Part shown: piece by piece, positions 1 to 12,400 of the stretch
How the letters are laid out: each line of letters begins with the position of its first letter
Position numbering within the stretch: the first letter of the stretch is position 1
Source: Haliclystus octoradiatus
Lineage: Eukaryota; Cnidaria; Staurozoa; Stauromedusae; Haliclystidae
NCBI GenBank assembly: GCA_916610825.1
Contig: OU744448.1
Location: 23,477,032 to 23,541,031, forward strand
Direction of reading: 5' to 3'
DNA length: 64,000 nt
The notes under the pieces: generated by a model
Seen by the model: only the letters and a program-made list of their open reading frames with translations
Told to the model about the DNA's origin: nothing
Database searches by the model: none
Program-made: the position numbers and the translations under genes

Positions 1-848
1 CGAGTAGTCTATCGACAGGATCAGCTGTGTGCAAAATAATATCTGTTGAAAATCTTATTTTCAATGCCGTGAAATCAGACAATTCCATCAATGGAAGCGC
101 AACAGAAAAGAAATTAATGTGCATATAATGATAGCTCATTGTTGTCTTTTAAATAATCCCAAAAATATTAATCTTGGATCTCAAGCGTTGTGAACTGGGC
201 TCTGACCTAGAGGAGCATGGACTCTCCTAGACGCACCCCATCAAGAGGTCACGTGATACAAAGGTAACCTGTAATAGTGGCATAGACGTTTGATGTAAAA
301 CCTTTCACATCATGATTCATGAGCCATGAGTCTTTACAGTTTTTGCTTCCTTAGTGCCTTGACTCATCCAATAATAGTGCACTTTGCATATCATAATATT
401 CAAGCTTTCGTTTTGATTCCTAACTGATTAGCTTCATTTGTTTTCACTGAGGTAATCGTCTATCTATATGAAAATTATTTGGCAAGCAAAGATATATATC
501 CGAATGATTAATTCATTTCACTCCTTTTATAAGAACATATCAATAATAAAGTCATGCCAAAATAATTGAGTCGACGCTCGCAGTGTTCTCAATTTATATC
601 TATCCTGCAAATGTCAGCCTGGGGCATGCCTTCATAATGTTTGTTACTTGTTTGTTGAAAATGTATATCAAATATTATTTACAGTATGTCGTATCTTATA
701 AGTGAATTATATGAATATATATAGTTTATTATTTCTATCTGATGATTGCTATAAGAGCATGAAACTTAACAGTATAAGAATGTGTGGTCTCTGACTCCTT
801 TCTATTTCTATTATTATTATTATGTGAATATATAGATGTATATATATA
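1..848. other. Upstream intergenic DNA, first copy of the duplicated block
   Basis: This stretch matches 50204-50782 plus 54537-54799 nearly base for base. Bases 1-126 correspond to the 3' part of a short open frame that is complete in the second copy (50104-50331). TTCT at 586-589 is the empty target site of the foldback element present in the second copy. No gene is visible otherwise. Confidence 0.8.
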
Positions 849-1058
849 TTAGATATTATCTAATAGCAAAAAATAGTGCTCGATATCATTTGACAGAGCT
901 AAACATAATAAAAGGAGTCAAAGACTACACATTCATAATTGTTACTAATAGTTTCATGCTTACGCAATCATCAGACAAATAATAGTTTATTTGTCTGATG
1001 ATTGCGTAAGCATGAACCTATTAGTGACAATTATGAATGTGTAGTCTTTGACTCCTTT

Positions 1059-1094
<36 letters not shown>

Positions 1095-1390
1095 TATAAC
1101 CCGCTTATGTGCAATTCGGATAACTGAAATTCCCGCTTTTCTGCAAGCTGGCTTTGAAACTGTTTGCAACCCGTTAAACAATTTTCTGGTCACTCAAGTC
1201 CTTGGTAAACAATTTCAGATAACTGCAAATTCGGATAAATGCAATAAAAACCGTTGGCATTTTTGACTTGCACTTAATTAGCAGGTTATATATATATATA
1301 TAATAAAAGGAGTCAACGACTACACATTCATAATTGTTACTAATAGTTTCATGCTTACGCAATCATTTTTGCTATTAGATAATATCTAAT
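849..1390. mobile_element. Foldback MITE, expanded form, with nested insertion
   Basis: The left end (AGATATTATCTAATAGC) reappears inverted at about 1369-1390. An inner inverted pair (about 904-983 against 984-1062) carries the block GGAGTCAAAGACTACACA. The second copy (54800-55018) is a plain short hairpin, so copy 1 has gained internal sequence including TA repeats and a pogo-like insert. Confidence 0.75.
1092..1289. mobile_element. Short pogo/Tigger-like MITE nested in the foldback
   Basis: It starts CAGTATAACCCGC and ends with an imperfect inverted copy (GCAGGTTATA), flanked by TA repeats. The inside repeats CGGATAA-type motifs common in pogo/Tigger ends. It has no coding capacity and is missing from the second copy. 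Confidence 0.5.
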
Positions 1391-2282
1391 ATATATATAT
1401 GTATTATGTATATATATATATATATATATAAATATGACAAATTTATAGAATGAGTGAGGCTTTAGATAAGACAGTCACTGTTGTGTAAATAAGCTACGCA
1501 TGCGCAGTAGACCATATTGGTGATAAGATAGCTGAGTCAGACAAGTCGCCACTAATCCACTATGTTAAGACCGAGTAGTTAGTTATTAAGTTAGTACATG
1601 AACCATATTTGATAATAATAAGGGTGACTTAATAGATTAATAAATTAATTTACTAAAGGCAAAACATCAATATAGAGCCCGGGGATAACACCAGCTTTGC
1701 ATTGACAGGGGCCGGAGTGCCACTTTGGAATGGAAGTGAAGTACGCAAAAATTCTAACAATCCTGTAAAAATGCTATCCAAAAAGTTTCAAAATATTTTA
1801 GAAAAGTTGTTCAAATTTTTAATACTTTTTTCAAAGTTCTCTGAATCAAAATGGCAGAGCAAAAAATCCCAGAACCTGAAATTTCCTACTCAAAACAACT
1901 TTTCTCAGCTGGAATATGGACCGAGAACATGCAAATTTACATTCTTGGATAGTACAACATATGGCATTGTATCTATACCGTTCTCTTATCTCGATCGTCT
2001 CTCGCCATCAACTCTCACATGAAACTAATGCAATTACGAATACCTGATTGTGTAATATAAAGGCTACTTTTTATTTATTTCAATATCGATTGGATGCAAG
2101 ATCACAATAACATCATTTTTACATATTATGTAGAATAACTAATTGAGAGGTAATTAATTTCGACATCATTATACTGAGTAGCGACATATAAATCACACGG
2201 TAATCTGCAACGGTTTCGATTTATTCCAAAATCATCGTTAGGCAAAGTAAAAGAGAGAGAACAAGTTTTACATTTAGCTTAT
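1391..2282. other. Intergenic DNA, no gene seen
   Basis: AT-rich sequence shared with 55020-55905. An open frame at 1702-2022 is broken by small indels in the second copy, which argues against coding. Near 2215-2270 it resembles part of the foldback at 36238 (the stretch around TTTCGATTTA), so an old repeat fragment is likely. Confidence 0.6.
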
Positions 2283-2573
2283 CGCATTCCTAATAATTAT
2301 GTACTATTTTTATTTATTTTCTTTTTATTTTCTTTCTTTATTTTCTTTCTTGATTTTCTTTTTTTATTTTATTTTTATATTTTATTTAATTATTTAATTT
2401 TTTAGTTTTATTTTGTTATTTAATTCTTTATTTTATTTTGTTTTTTTAATTTTTTCGAATTCCATTTTTTCATTATTTTATTGTATAAATTTATTTTTAT
2501 TCCACAATTATTGGTATTTTAATTCGATTCCTATCATTTTTTGTTGAAATATACTATGAGAACGATGGACCAC
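2283..2573. mobile_element. Truncated end of the large foldback family
   Basis: A TTTATT-rich tract leads into an end closely matching the right terminus of the element at 50783-54536, finishing CTATGAGAACGATGGACCACCATAG. No matching left arm is present, so this is a solo, decayed end. It occurs in both duplicate copies (also 55905-56152) and therefore predates the duplication. Confidence 0.8.
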
Positions 2574-3412
2574 CATAGCTGACGGTGGAAATAAATTAGA
2601 GAAGAGACATTACAATGATTACATAATACATTTGTTTGATTCTGCAGAGTCGGACCAAGGTCGGACTAAAGACATACGTTTTAATTAATTCCGCATTTCC
2701 AAATATCTGCCGATTTCTCAGAACTCTGTTTATTCAATATTACACCTCTAACTCATCTGATTCATCTGATTCTGTTGATCAGCGACCATCGTGACGTAAA
2801 CCTCTAAAATTGCACAATGTCAAACCTCTGTCAAATAGTCAAACTGCTACTGCACACGACAAGATGAACGTACGGCATCATGCTACTACTGAACTACATT
2901 CTAGATGATTCTAGACAAATACAATACTCGTTTTGTCATCCTTAAACCAATAACAACTCAGATTGATCAAATAGAAAGTTTAAAGTGAGAAATATTATTT
3001 GAACATTTCGAAACCCTTTGGTGATGCAAACTCTCCGGAACCCTGATCCCGGTTAGCAAAAGCAATGAATATTTCATCTGAAATTCAGGAAGAGAAAATA
3101 TTATGAATTTGAGAAATTTCATAATTTTGTTTCGTATCAAATTATCTGATTAGAAACCGATATAAACCGCTTCTTGTCGGTCCCCTTTCTTGTTTACAAA
3201 AACTTACTACTTTCACAATAGTCTGAAAGTCAGCTTCCGGTTCGAGGGGAATGACCATGGGAATGACATATGGATTGGGGAAAACCTCAGTTTGTTTTAC
3301 TTCCAGGTGGAAATATTTTTAAAGAGTTTATTTCAAAACACATCATTTCTCTGCTGATTGCTGTTTGAATCGGCAACATCTTGATTTGGTGTGCTGGTGC
3401 CTATAATTCATC
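2574..3412 (+). other. Presumed promoter and 5' UTR region of gene A
   Basis: No confident promoter element can be named. A good acceptor-like site (TTGTTTTACTTCCAG, ending at 3305) lies about 108 bases before the start codon. It could end a 5' UTR intron or accept a spliced leader. The same site is kept upstream of gene B. Confidence 0.35.
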
Positions 3413-3498
3413 ATGACGCATGGAATTACATTTCTATTAATGATACTGACTGCTGTTCAGTTTCTACCACGGATTCAAAGTCAGTTGTCACCATCGGG
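3413..3498 (+). CDS. Gene A exon 1: start and signal peptide
   Basis: ATG at 3413 opens a classic signal peptide: a short polar start, a hydrophobic core ([14 protein letters not shown]), then a cut likely after RIQS. The exon ends in phase 2 at a GTAAGA donor. The second copy at 56990-57075 is identical, supporting this start. Confidence 0.9.
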
Positions 3499-6400
3499 GT
3501 AAGAAAATTGAATGTACAGCAATTGCTGGAAAGTGTTTGAAACAGCAAAATGCATACGATCATACTCATATAGCCTATATAATAAAGACTATAGTTAAAC
3601 TTTTGCTTGTTTCTGAGATAGAAAAAAATATATAGCTGTTTTTTACTGCATATAGAATACATAGATAGACATATATCTGAATATACGCGACAATGATAAT
3701 TGTCAAGAAACCACACGTAAATAACATTTTTATAACGGTTTAGTATGAAATTTTGCAATTCGCACTGTACCATTAGGCCATAGATCTACATGCGGCGTAA
3801 ACTCCGTATAGTCTCTGCAAACAATATTTAATATTTTCTAAGTATTATTTGCTGAAGTATATGAGCTGTTTGATCAAGAATCCAGCTGAAGTAGTAGTCT
3901 GACATTTTAACACAAGGCTAGTAATTATCAAAACTGAAAAGGTCACCTTTTGAGCAAAATTGTGGCAAATCTTATGATGCGTCCATAGGCATATTCCAGC
4001 CGAGAAAAATAAGTTTTGCCTAGGAAATCATTTCAAAGTTGGAACTTTTTGGTCTTCTTTTTGACTCTCTAAATAATTTTGAATTTGAAAAACTTTGAAA
4101 AACAAAAAATTGAAGAACTTTTTTTAAAAGTGGTGGCACCCCTGTCTTTGATGAGCTGGTTCACCCATGCATCGCCTCCTCCACGGCACCCACGAGGTTT
4201 CTACGTCACTATAAGTTGACCGTGTATGCTAATTGTTCAATAATGATTATGAGTCAAATTATGAAAAATGATAACTTGAATGCTATAAAGTAAACGTTAA
4301 TATTTGAGCGAGTTGAACTCATATAGTTAATCATTACGCCGATGCGCAGCAGCACCAATAATCTAGGTTATCATGCACGACGACTGTTACAATCCAAACC
4401 GATGTAGCGAAAATATATAGGGACAGCCACGCAAACCCAATTTAAGCATAAAATATTACTCCAAGCTTCGAAATAAGAATAAGAATAAAATCACATTATA
4501 AACTGGATAAAAAGTGAATATGAGAATAATTTTTTTTTAAAATATATATACAAAGAACTTTCGCGGGAACAAGATATTATTGAAAGTCTACTCTGCAAAT
4601 TAAAACACATTTATTTATTTCTATTTCTATTGCAGGGCAAATGTATGCAGTAAAGATGTTTCTTTCAACGTTTATCAAGTGAAACAAAGTCAAAGGGTGG
4701 GTTATGATAACTACAGAACATGTTGTAAACGATTTCTTGGTGCTTGTACAAGCAGATGTACTCGAACAAGGTATGTCATTCATATAGTTACCATATTCAG
4801 AACTTCAAACACTTGCATACGCCGTTACTCAGTTACACCTTAGAAAGCCTCAAATAGCCAATAGGCAAAATGTTGACAATATTCTTTCAATTTTTCAGTG
4901 TAGCATATTTCTTGGATTTCCAACGTTTAAAGAAGTAAAACATATTTTCTGGAAACCATCACTCCCATGCAGTTATTTGCTTGCTTATTTATAATGATAC
5001 TGATTTAACTATACATATTGTAATGCTCTTCAAGCTCTTGTACGTTAATAGTCACTCATTACGTTTGACAATCTTGTAATTCCTCTTTCATCCCATATAT
5101 GCATAGTAAACCTACCTCCTGTAAGTGTTCCCCGCCTATATGTAGAACACTCTTCAGTTATTAACCAGGTGTGAGACCAGGATTTCCCCGGCAAGGCGGC
5201 TAGCTCCCCCGACAAGGGGGCTATTTATAAACAATATTCGCAAAAATGCTTGAAAATGTACCAATTATTTCCTCGATAATCAAAACGTTCTTCTCCGACG
5301 AGCGATATGGGTACACCTAACAGGAGGTTTTAGCCCGCTGCTTTCTAAGGTGCCCCTTGTTATTAACCTTGACTCGTAGACGTAGAGTAAGGTTAGTCCT
5401 GTCATGGAGGCTCTGTAATTATTGTTATACACACTTAACTGTGAATCATCCATGAATCTTCAGGACAGTGGCCAACCTCACATTATATCGAATGTATATT
5501 TACCAGCAACATATAAGTAACTTGTTCATGTTACAACATACAACTGTAACTAGGCATAGCTTTTTGTTCTATCTTCAAGATCAAAGATGGTCACTTATTA
5601 CAAGAAAATCATTCAAGTTCAGTATAAGAAAAGCTATTTCTGTTGCTCTGGTTGGGCACCTACAGGAAGTTCATGCTCAAAACGTAAGTTATTCATAGAT
5701 CATTAATAATTTACTTTTTTATCTTTTATATTTTACTATAAATTTTCTGCAAGTTAAGTAACATTTATTTTATTTTAATTTCTGCTTTGTTGAATAATGT
5801 TTTGTCCTACTTAAATTTATTACAGCAATCTGTCGCCCACCCTGCAAGAATGGTGACTGTGTAAAACCAAACCAATGCAAATGTCGATCTGGCTTTCAAG
5901 GGAAATATTGCGAAAGTGGTAAGTGGTCTACTACAATCTTGATATTCACTAGGCCTACAATATATGTTTGGTTTTTTCCCTCTTAACCAAACAATGGCAA
6001 TAATTGACAGTGCTATTTACCACATCATAATTCTATGTAAATATAAAATACTTGTAACTAAATTATAGAAATGTTTAACTAAAATGTAGGTAGACTAAAA
6101 ATATAAAAAGTACATATTTTATATTTACATATAATTATGATATTGTCATTAGCACGGTCAGTTGTTGTAACTACTTGGTGTATGTGAATTTGAAATTGTA
6201 AAATGGATTTAGATATTTTCGCAAATCCTTTTCTTTATTTTTGGAAAATCTAACAAATATTTGCCGCAAGAGAGCTGACAACCTCATTGACCAGTTAAGA
6301 CCATAGACAACGAGTACGAGACTATATGAACGGGCTATGAAGTGTCTTAATCACTGTTTTAGTAGGCCTAGACATCGGCATAGTACAAACAAATCAAAAT

Positions 6401-9400
6401 CCAAAACATTTGCTACTTGAACAAAAATGAACATGTGAAGAATTAATCAATGTCAACCAAATTTTGACAAGCATGCAATGGTATATCGAGAACATTGAAC
6501 GATTGAGCAACCAATCAGAATGCAGATCATCGAATAATAATTAATTTGGTTCTATATTAAATAAATGTATAGCTTTTACTCTTATTAAAATTATGATTTA
6601 TTTCAACTCAATAAATTATTTTAAAAATCATTTCAGATATTAATGAATGTACTGGTAAACCTTGCCAACAAGTATGTAAAAATTTACCAGGCACATATTC
6701 ATGTGGATGCAACACTGGATATAAAAAGACATCCGCAGTACCAACACATGCAGGATGCGCAGGTAAGAGCAACGATGATGGCAATACTTGAAACGTATAG
6801 AGTACTCTCTATATTTAACCAAACAATCCAGTAGATCACATGGGACAGATTATAGGGAACTCGGTTGTTGATACATAATCGTTGAGGTCTATATATTTAG
6901 TATTATCGTTGCTACATTTTTCAATTTATTAGTCAAAGTCAACATTTGAGCAGTATAAAATTTCCAACTTTCTTATTCATTATCACATTCAAAATATACT
7001 TTTGCTTTAGTAAACAGAATTTTAATAATTTCAATAGATGGAGGTGCTTGAAAAATATTGATTAAATCTAAAAAGGTGGTGGATTTTTCCCCCTAAAAAT
7101 TGGCTGGTTTTACGTATAGCATTTCACAACTGATACTACTCCAAGTTCAAATACTATAATCTAGGACTGTTTGTGTGTTGCTTTATTGAAGTGGTATGCA
7201 TCTATACTTTGGTCTTTCCCTCTAAAAAGTTTTGTTGACTGAAATGCATGAGTAATTGATTGTTGATGTAAAATTTGGAGTGACTTTGAAGCCTTTGCCC
7301 CCTGGCTTAGTCTATATAGGCACCATCTAGTATTAGTATTAGTGCTGCACGTCTATAAAGGTTATTCTGAAAATTTAACAATAGTTCAGCGTAAGAAAGT
7401 GTTTTACCCTACTGTTGGCAAGCTTCCTCATAAATACCGATATTCCCATTTAAAAATGCACAGAAAATTTTGAAAGATTTTGTCTGAAATTGAAATTAAA
7501 ATGGCCTGTCTGTTCTCAAAGTGGCACTGATCTATATGTTAGGGAACTTCTAAATAATAAGACGCCTGTTAATGTCTCCACTTCAATTCTTAGCTGTATG
7601 ATGGAAAATTAAAGTCTGTGCCATTTCATATTGTCTATTTTCAAAATACAGGACGTAAAGGGCAAAGCAAATACTGTATGGGACGTAAACCCACATGAAT
7701 GTAAATGAGCAGGGAAGAATATTTGCAAATGTAGTAAGGGTTAAGGAGATATATGCTCAGATTGATAATTTCAGATATTACAAGGTATTATTATACAAAT
7801 TTAATTTATATACTAATGTGGTAATTATGATATCTTGATACAATGAAACCTGTATATAACAGCCAGCTAGGAGAGGTAGATAAATTGATCACTATAAACA
7901 GTTGTGCTTTATATAAAGGTTTGATTCAATGGAAAATACTATTTTAGACATTGCAAGAGTGACCATTATACACAGGTGGTCGCTTGATATAGGTGACCGT
8001 TATAACAGGTTTGACTGTACTACCTATTTCCCAAAGCACATACTTATGTCGTAAAATAACTCCTGTTTATATTACGTTACACTTCGAGTAATACATATCA
8101 ATTCCATAGATATTTACATGTAATTGTTTCATTCTTTCCATTAGATGTCAATGAATGTAAACTAACTCCCTGCACATGCGCAACTCAAAGCTCTTCCTGT
8201 CGTGCCACATGCACAAATTCTGCTGGAAGCTTTTCCTGTACGTGTAACAATGGTTATTCCTTAGCCTCAGGAGATCGAATATGTAAAGGTAATTTTGCAA
8301 GTTTAATTTTGTTCTGTATTCTGCACATATACACTGCATAAACCAATACCGTAGCTATTGTAATTGCATTAATGCGTCAAAAACTAATACCTTAAAGTGA
8401 ATAATTGTGATGGTGTCACCCTACCAAAGGCACCCATACGCTAGTCTTCTATTTGTAGACGGGAGTGACTCTTTTCATTAAGTGCAATAATTGTAAATAC
8501 TCATTACCGATCCGAACCGCGACTCTGCAGATCATTTTCCACAGATTTCATGGCAGATAGGCATTGATTATCAATAAACAGCGGAACGCCGACGCTTTTC
8601 ACGATGCAATTTTTTCTGAGCCATTCTCTCCGCCATCAGAAGAGTATACTACTGTTTAATGCTCAAAAAAGGGTCATGCCTTTAAATAATAATAAAGTCT
8701 GGAGTTGGCCTTCACTCGTATGAACCAAAGTTGATCATATCTGAAGTCCGGTTGCTCTCTCTAAAGTGCTTTAGCTAAATCCTCCTAAAGGCTTTCGGGC
8801 AGGAATGCCTATAGGCGCACTCCTTTATCCATTTATGATTATATTTTTGATTGTAGTTTTGTTTCATATTTATTACACATGCATATCTTCCTTTTCAGAT
8901 GTTGATGAATGTGCAGTTCCTGCATTAAATGGATGTAAACAAAGATGCCTGAATAGCCTTGGTAGTTTTGCTTGTGCATGTAATTCTGGATATGTTATAG
9001 CTTCAAATAAAAAAGCTTGCAACGGTATGTGTTGCCTAATTTTGTTTCAATCCGTATTCGTATGTCTCATTGGATAAGAGCAAATATCAATTGTAAATAT
9101 TCATCATTGACTGTGTTGATCTATGTGTTGCTCGACTTATGATGTAGTTGTTCCAAATACGTGCCCATTTAATCGGAGATCTATTGCACTGCAGTATAAT
9201 AGCTGTTTACCACTGAAATTTAAAATATGCGACGGTTCATGTCAGAATCAACAATCGTGGCAAAATGCAACTGTTCAGTATGGCGGCAAAACGTACGAAA
9301 TTATTGAACGTTTAATGTGTGTTAATAAGGAAAATGAGATATATTCTCAGAATGGAACAAATTTTATTGAATATTTGAAAAGATAATAAAATTCTACATT

Positions 9401-12400
9401 AGATAATAAAACGAATTCCAATATTTTTTTGAAATTTCGATTCTGACAGGAACAGTCACATATATTGGTCGTATCAATGACTATATCCATTTCTGTTTGT
9501 AAACTCCTACAGAACACTGAATAACTCCATGCTTAAAAATGTAGTACATTCCAGCATAACTATAATGATTAACCCGAATATATAGTCTGTCTTATAAATC
9601 TTAAAATATATGTTGTTTAAACATCAGATATTAATGAATGTTCAACACTGAATGGTGGCTGTGGACAAAACTGTAACAATCGACCTGGTTCATTCTCTTG
9701 TTCATGTAAAAATGGTTTCAGATTGAATGGAAATAAAAGAACTTGTGACGGTATGTTGACATGAGAGAATACTCCCGGGGAGTTAAATCCAGAAAAATTT
9801 TTAGGGTATGCTTTGTCATGAAAAATTTTTTTGGTATCCTTTAGACGCCTTTGCAATTTTTATATTTTGCAAAACAAGTTTTACAGATGTTTTTTTCAAT
9901 TTCTTTTTTAGATTGTATTGTCATTTGTAAAAATATATTTGTGATATCTTTTTCATGATGTGAATTTTTTATGGTGATTCTTCCATAAACAATTCCATTT
10001 GAACAACCCCGTCGAAGCGCAATGGAAGTCACCCCCGGGAAACGTACTATATCAATATCATTGTAATTGATTCGAATGAGTTTTCTGGGCTTCCTCTCAT
10101 TATTTCATAAGTATCTGCGCATCAATAAGTAAACACAAATTTATCAAAGTGTCCATAGAATAAATGCTCTGATGCCGGTTCCACAGTATCTCTTTTATTT
10201 ACTTTGAATGTAAGAATGCTCAGTTTGTAAACTCTTCATCAGTTTTAATTATGGTATGAATACCCTTTTGACTGATCATAGTTTATATGGACTGATCAAC
10301 CAATATATATCGTATTACCAAGGGTATTACCAAGTCTCAACCTTATTTTCAAATTAACTGATCAGTCTCCGCGGGTGACCAAAATTCAGCACATGGTCCC
10401 GTTTTCGATGCCAAGCTGCCTTTGGTCTATCTATCTATGCTATATCTTTTTATATTTAGTTACATCAAGTTACATTTACTCTGTCCAGTGACACTCGGGA
10501 GTCGGGAGGTATTGGAAGCACTCGTGTCTCTTGCCATTTCCTGTAGTAAATATGTGGTAACCCTTTTCTAAAATATAACAAATTTCACAATCAAGCTTGT
10601 TTATATTGCGGAATGTCGCTCGAATCTTGAATTAATGATTTAAAATTCAATTTAAATTCAATGTTTTCACTTACTAAAATATTATCAAATTTAACTTTCA
10701 AAACGTTATAGTCTTTCTTGAAAAAAGATAGCTTTGTTGATATTATTTCTTTAGTAATACATTGCAGTTTCCTATTCTTCTTCATCTTTGAGAATCTGAA
10801 AAAATTTTATTGACAAATTTCGACAGGAATGTTCTAAAAAATATTTACCTTGTATTTCCAAACAGACGGACCAACCAATCAAATTGTAGGATTAAGCCCC
10901 GGCTAAATGAAGCCAACATTTTTTCCAGATTTTCACAACATCGATGTTGTGAAAAATGTTGACTTCATTTGGCCACCCCAGCCAGCATTTGGCCACCCCA
11001 ACCAGCATTTTCACAACATAGAGCCTAATTTTTATCAAATGCTGGCAAAATATTGGCTTCATTTGACCACCCCGGCCAGCATTTGGCCAGCATTTTCACA
11101 GCAACACGGTCGATGTTGTGAAAAGACTGGCAAAATGTTGGCTTCATTTGGCCACCTCAGCCAACAAATTTCAACAAATTTCGGAGTTTGATTTTGTTGG
11201 CTGGCACTATGAAGATGATCAAAAATATTGCCAACATTCTATTTTCCTTTTCGATGTTGCGAAAATGCTGGCTTCGTTTGGCCACCCCAGCCAACATTTT
11301 CACAACATTTGACATATCGAATTCCAAAGAATGAAAAAAACGTCTCTACTATTGGTCAATGATTACGTAGTGCTTTTAGTTAGTCACCTATTCACGTAAT
11401 AACAATAGTTTGGCGCGAAAGTCTCATAGAGTCATAGAGTCGAAATATATAAATAATAGAGTTTGACATTTTCTTTAACATTTTTCGCTCTTTATTCGAA
11501 ATTCTCAAGTGGTTTTAATATTTCTGCTAGGGAAGACACAGTTTTAAAATGACAAAAAAGATGCGATTCAACAGAGACTGATTAAGAAAATGTAGTGAGG
11601 TTTAATTTAAAATTGCCCACGAAGTAGAGCAAGGAGGGACAACTAAAAATAAATATATTATTGAGCTAGAATAATTTGAATAAATAAAAAATCTAAATCG
11701 AAGGACGCCGAAGATGATTTCCCCTTTCAGAAATTTCTTTCCGCCTCCGGATGTTGTGAAAATGCTGGCTTCATTCGGCCACCCCAGCCAGCCTTTTGCC
11801 AGCATTTAGCCAGCACCGGCGATTGATGATGTCAAAATGTTGGCTTCATTCGCCCTCCTAGCCAGCATTTTGTCAGCATTTTCATTACATTGATGCGAAA
11901 TTTTATTAAATGATGTGAAAATGTTGGTTTCATTTGGCCGGGGCTTTACATTCGATCACGCGTCACATTTTAGATTAAAGGTTAACAACGTACTTGCCGT
12001 GTTTGTATTTAAATGTGCTACACGAGGAATGCTGGAAGACACTAGTGAAGTGTCGAACGTTTTGAAGTTTAAATTTGATCCAAGGATATTTTAGTAAGTG
12101 AAAACATTGAACCAATCAAATTGCAGGACTACGTTCGATTACGAAGTCATATTTTAGAAAATTGATTAATGACTTCTATATAGCATTTTCCATGACTCCT
12201 GTTACGTGGGCTGTTAAAAATAAGTAACCTGGCAGGGCTGAATTTTATATAAATTTAATAATCCCAGCAATTATAACGTGTCGTTTAGTAATTTGTGTGT
12301 GCAATGTTTTCAGCTAAAAAAATAATTTTTATTTCATTTTTAATCATAGATATCAACGAATGTACTGAGCTCAAACCTTGTGATAACTCAGTTGGAATAT

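Larger units (their letters stand above)
1..10410 (+). repeat. Direct duplication, copy 1
   Basis: Base 1 aligns with 50204 and base 10410 with 64000, in the same orientation. The alignment covers intergenic DNA, exons 1-8 and their introns, with scattered single-base changes and small indels. The true left end lies outside the window and the second copy is cut at the right edge, so the unit is longer than seen. Two structural differences stand out: the 3,754-bp element in copy 2, and a rearranged, larger MITE in copy 1 (849-1390). Confidence 0.95.

Noticed and set aside
1048-1110. Tyr-Ile repeat frames
   Set aside because: Translations of a TA dinucleotide tract.
9841-10032. Minus frame present in both duplicates (also 63431-63622)
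   Set aside because: Conserved only because the whole block is nearly identical; no features of a gene.
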